From contig NZ_CP023344.1 of the NCBI RefSeq assembly GCF_002310495.1, positions 3,241,501 to 3,305,500 on the forward strand: a stretch of DNA of 64,000 nucleotides, read 5' to 3'. The notes below the pieces were generated by a model. That model was given only the letters and a program-made list of their open reading frames with translations. It was not told where the DNA came from and did not search any database. Both the position numbers and the translations under genes were made by a program. Source of the DNA: Nibricoccus aquaticus. Its GTDB lineage: Bacteria > Verrucomicrobiota > Verrucomicrobiia > Opitutales > Opitutaceae. The stretch's first letter is position 1; each line of letters begins with the position of its first letter. This document shows positions 61,887-64,000 of this stretch, piece after piece.

Positions 61887-62978
61887 ATGTTTAAGCACGG
61901 ATTGGTTTTTTTGATGGCGGCGGCAAGTGGTGTTGTGGCCGATGTGTCGGCGAATCCGGTGCGTTCATCTCCTACGCGGCCGGCAACGGTGATCGATCAG
62001 CCGAAGCCGGTTCCGGCGGAGAAGGAGGAAACGAAGGCGGCGGCACCGGTGGCGAGAAAAAGTGCGGTCAAATATGTGGAGATCGCCGAGGTGTCGGCGC
62101 TGCACGGATTGGAGTTATCGTGGCCGGAGCCTCAGCGGCGGCTGGAACTTACAAACGCGGAGCACAGGATAGAGATCGAGGTGGGGTCGCGGAACATGCG
62201 CGTGGATGGGCTGCGGGTTTTCCTAGGTGATCCGGCGCGACTGGTGCAGGGGAAGGCGCAGGTGAGTCAGGTGGATGCGGAGCGGTTGTTCATGGGTTTG
62301 CTCGCGCCGGTTGCGATGGGCAAGGGGCGGGAGTTGAAGGTGGTGGCGATTGATCCGGGTCATGGAGGACCGGATACGGGGACGGAGAACAAGGCGCTGG
62401 GTTTGAGAGAGAAGATTTTTGCGCTCGATGTGTCGCTCCGGCTGAAGCGGGTGCTGGAGGCGAAAGGTTATCGCGTGGTGATGACGCGCGAGACGGACAT
62501 CGATGTGGGCAAGGGAGCGCGGGCGATCATCGCGAATCAGGCGGGCGCGGATGTGTTTGTGAGCGTGCATTTCAACTCGGTGTTGAATGACACGAAGACG
62601 CGGGGGGCGGAGGTGTTCACGTTTGCGCCGCAGTTTCAGCGTTCGACGAATGCGTGGGGGCCGGGGCAGCCGGACGACACGGAGGCGTTGCCGGCGCCGG
62701 TGAACCGGTTCGACGCGTTGAGCGTGGCGTGCGCGCACGCGATTCACGGGGCGTTGTTGAAGTCGCTCAAGGCCGAGGACCGCGGGCAGAAGGTCGGGCA
62801 TTGGGCGGTACTGCGGGCCTTGAATTGTCCCGGCGTGCTGATCGAGGCCGGGTTTTTATCCAACGAGGCGGAGGGAAAACTGATCGCTACGCCTGAGTAC
62901 CGGCGGCAGATCGCGGAGGCGATCGCGGAGGGTTTGGTGGCGTATGGGGCGAAGGTGGCGGGAGCGGAGAAAAAGTAG
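61887..62978 (+). CDS. N-acetylmuramoyl-L-alanine amidase, copy 2
   Basis: This 363-residue protein has a signal peptide (about 1-22) and a Pro/Glu/Ala linker. An AMIN-like part (about 65-145) precedes the Amidase_3 domain with DPGHGGPDTG, the SVHFNSV and VLIEAGFLSNEAEG motifs. It shares the overall design and many residues with copy 1, so the two arose by duplication. The linkers and the middle loop (QFQRSTNAWGPG versus QYQRSASDSTRD) differ. It is probably periplasmic. Confidence 0.92.
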   Translation: MFKHGLVFLMAAASGVVADVSANPVRSSPTRPATVIDQPKPVPAEKEETKAAAPVARKSAVKYVEIAEVSALHGLELSWPEPQRRLELTNAEHRIEIEVGSRNMRVDGLRVFLGDPARLVQGKAQVSQVDAERLFMGLLAPVAMGKGRELKVVAIDPGHGGPDTGTENKALGLREKIFALDVSLRLKRVLEAKGYRVVMTRETDIDVGKGARAIIANQAGADVFVSVHFNSVLNDTKTRGAEVFTFAPQFQRSTNAWGPGQPDDTEALPAPVNRFDALSVACAHAIHGALLKSLKAEDRGQKVGHWAVLRALNCPGVLIEAGFLSNEAEGKLIATPEYRRQIAEAIAEGLVAYGAKVAGAEKK

Positions 62979-63056
62979 ACGTGCGGGGGTGTGCATGTCG
63001 GGCGGTTGGGCTCTGCGACGGCAGTGAAAGGCGCGGGTTGTTTATTTCGCGACGTG

Positions 63057-63082
63057 CGGACGACACGGAGGTCGTCCCTCCA
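63057..63082. repeat. REP-like hairpin, copy 2
   Basis: These 26 bases are identical to 49401-49426 (GGACGAC-ACGGAG-GTCGTCC core). They lie between convergent genes, where a hairpin could also help end transcription. Confidence 0.7.
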
Positions 63083-63107
63083 TGGGTGAAGAGCCGAGGG
63101 CGCTTGG

Positions 63108-64000
63108 TTATTTCGCGCTCTTTGACTGGCGGGTGAGGAGTTGGGCGCGGAGGTAGGTGTCGGGCGGGGCTTCCTGCCAGGCGGTGAGCCAGAGGCTGCC
63201 GAGCATGTGGCCGGCGGATACGATCTGCGTTTCGAGGAAGGTTTTGCCTTCTTTGGATTCGGGGTTCTCGGATTTGAGTTTGCCGGCTTTTTCGAGGGCG
63301 TAGAGGGGCTCGACGAAGGCGAACTGGGCGACGAGGTAGTTCATCGCGTGATCGAAGATCGGGTCGCGTGCGGTGGGGCCGACGACGGTGGAGAGGCGGA
63401 GGGCGGGTTTCACCTGCTGTTCGAGTTGAGTGAGGTTGAGTCCGCCGGATTTGCCGAGAAAACCGCCGTCGATCCAGGAGTGGAATTTGCGATCGATGGT
63501 GAAGCCGTGGGGATTTTCGCCGAACCAGCCGTTGTAGTATTTGGTGGTGTGGAGTGGCTGGGCGCCGTCGCCGACGTAGTGGCCCATGACGCCCATGAGG
63601 TAGATGATGTTGGCGTGGGCGTTGGCGATTTCGTCGGGAGTGCCGCCGGCTTCTTCGTAGGCTTTGAGGTAGGAGAAGGCGGACTTCAGGCGGGCGTAGG
63701 ATTCGGCGATGGTCCAGGGGAGGTAGCCGATGAGCTCGCGGGTGCGGTCTTTGTTTTTCTCGGGGTCGATGGAAGGGAAGCGTTCGGGGTGCGCGGCGCG
63801 GGCGAGAAAAATCTGCGAGGTGAAGATGTAGCGGAGGTCGCTGACGGTGTCGGGAGTGAGGCCGAGCGGGGCGAAGTCTTCGAAGTCGATGAAGTGGTCG
63901 CCCGAGCCGGCGTGTTTGAGGGGGAGATCCTGGGGGACATTGCGCCAGCGGTCGGGTTCGCCGGCGAGGAAGGCGATGCGTTCGCGGGCGGCGGGGGCTT
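63108..64000 (-). CDS. S1/P1 nuclease- or phospholipase C-like protein, 3' part
   Basis: The gene enters from the right edge; the visible C-terminal part is 297 residues. It carries DHFIDFED, then HANIIYLMGVMGHYVGDGAQPLHTTKY-type sequence: the spacing of His, His, Asp and His (for example GHYVGDGAQPLH) is that of trinuclear-zinc enzymes, which include P1 nuclease and bacterial phospholipase C. An internal ATG at 63596 is not the start, since the frame stays open upstream with conserved-looking residues. The N-terminal signal and first zinc ligands lie outside the window. Confidence 0.75.
   Translation of the reverse strand, partial: APAARERIAFLAGEPDRWRNVPQDLPLKHAGSGDHFIDFEDFAPLGLTPDTVSDLRYIFTSQIFLARAAHPERFPSIDPEKNKDRTRELIGYLPWTIAESYARLKSAFSYLKAYEEAGGTPDEIANAHANIIYLMGVMGHYVGDGAQPLHTTKYYNGWFGENPHGFTIDRKFHSWIDGGFLGKSGGLNLTQLEQQVKPALRLSTVVGPTARDPIFDHAMNYLVAQFAFVEPLYALEKAGKLKSENPESKEGKTFLETQIVSAGHMLGSLWLTAWQEAPPDTYLRAQLLTRQSKSAK

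Overview
The window is GC-rich chromosomal DNA from a Gram-negative bacterium. It carries BamA, an OmpH/Skp chaperone, LpxA and LpxD, TonB/ExbBD with TonB-dependent receptors, and tandem cell-wall amidases. The protein styles suggest Verrucomicrobia, most likely family Opitutaceae. Relevant features are Ala/Lys-rich coiled coils beside tonB, XRE- and LacI-type regulators, the integrase N-terminal domain, and a mixture of well-known genes with few Shine-Dalgarno sites. The genus is inferred, not shown.

Layout. Positions 1-5240 hold the start of a TonB-dependent receptor and a seven-gene minus-strand energy-transduction operon: exbB, two exbD, tonB, a TPR protein and two coiled-coil proteins, closed by a clear terminator. 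Positions 5530-9025 hold an orphan TolC-type lipoprotein and a divergent pair of a NrtA/NasS-like binding protein and a LysR regulator.

Positions 9141-30058 form a 20.9-kb genomic island. It is bounded by a 48-bp direct repeat that copies the 3' part of a tRNA-Asn gene, and the intact tRNA lies at the right end. A tyrosine integrase sits at the left end, and an excisionase-like HTH protein and short integrase-type repeats lie near the right end. A MobF relaxase with no transfer apparatus makes it look like an integrative mobilizable element. The cargo is defensive: a hipBA pair with two visible operators, a six-gene operon of a complete type I restriction-modification system (hsdR, hsdM, hsdS) followed without gaps by an SMC/Rad50-like ATPase, a PD-(D/E)xK-like protein and an AlbA_2 (Schlafen-type) protein, and a separate nuclease-like orphan. 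The last three operon genes are the best candidate here for a poorly described defence module.

Positions 30280-43005 are core genes: rplY, pth, rpsF, ssb, a two-component operon on the minus strand, rplI, dnaB, bamA, ompH/skp, lpxD and prs. Positions 43132-49170 hold pyrE, an unusual HTH/metallo-beta-lactamase fold protein, a short Hsp70-like protein, xylA and a LacI regulator. Positions 49171-56000 hold intergenic palindromes, a TPR protein and an iron-uptake cluster (siderophore receptor, PKHD hydroxylase, PepSY protein) with Fur-like sites upstream. Positions 56016-62978 hold aroB, an unknown gene, lpxA, pdxA, an A-type Fe-S carrier, infC and two amidases. The window ends inside a nuclease/phospholipase-like gene.

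Long open frames antisense to the GC-rich genes are treated as shadows. Several starts were moved downstream where the extra N-terminus looked untranslated.
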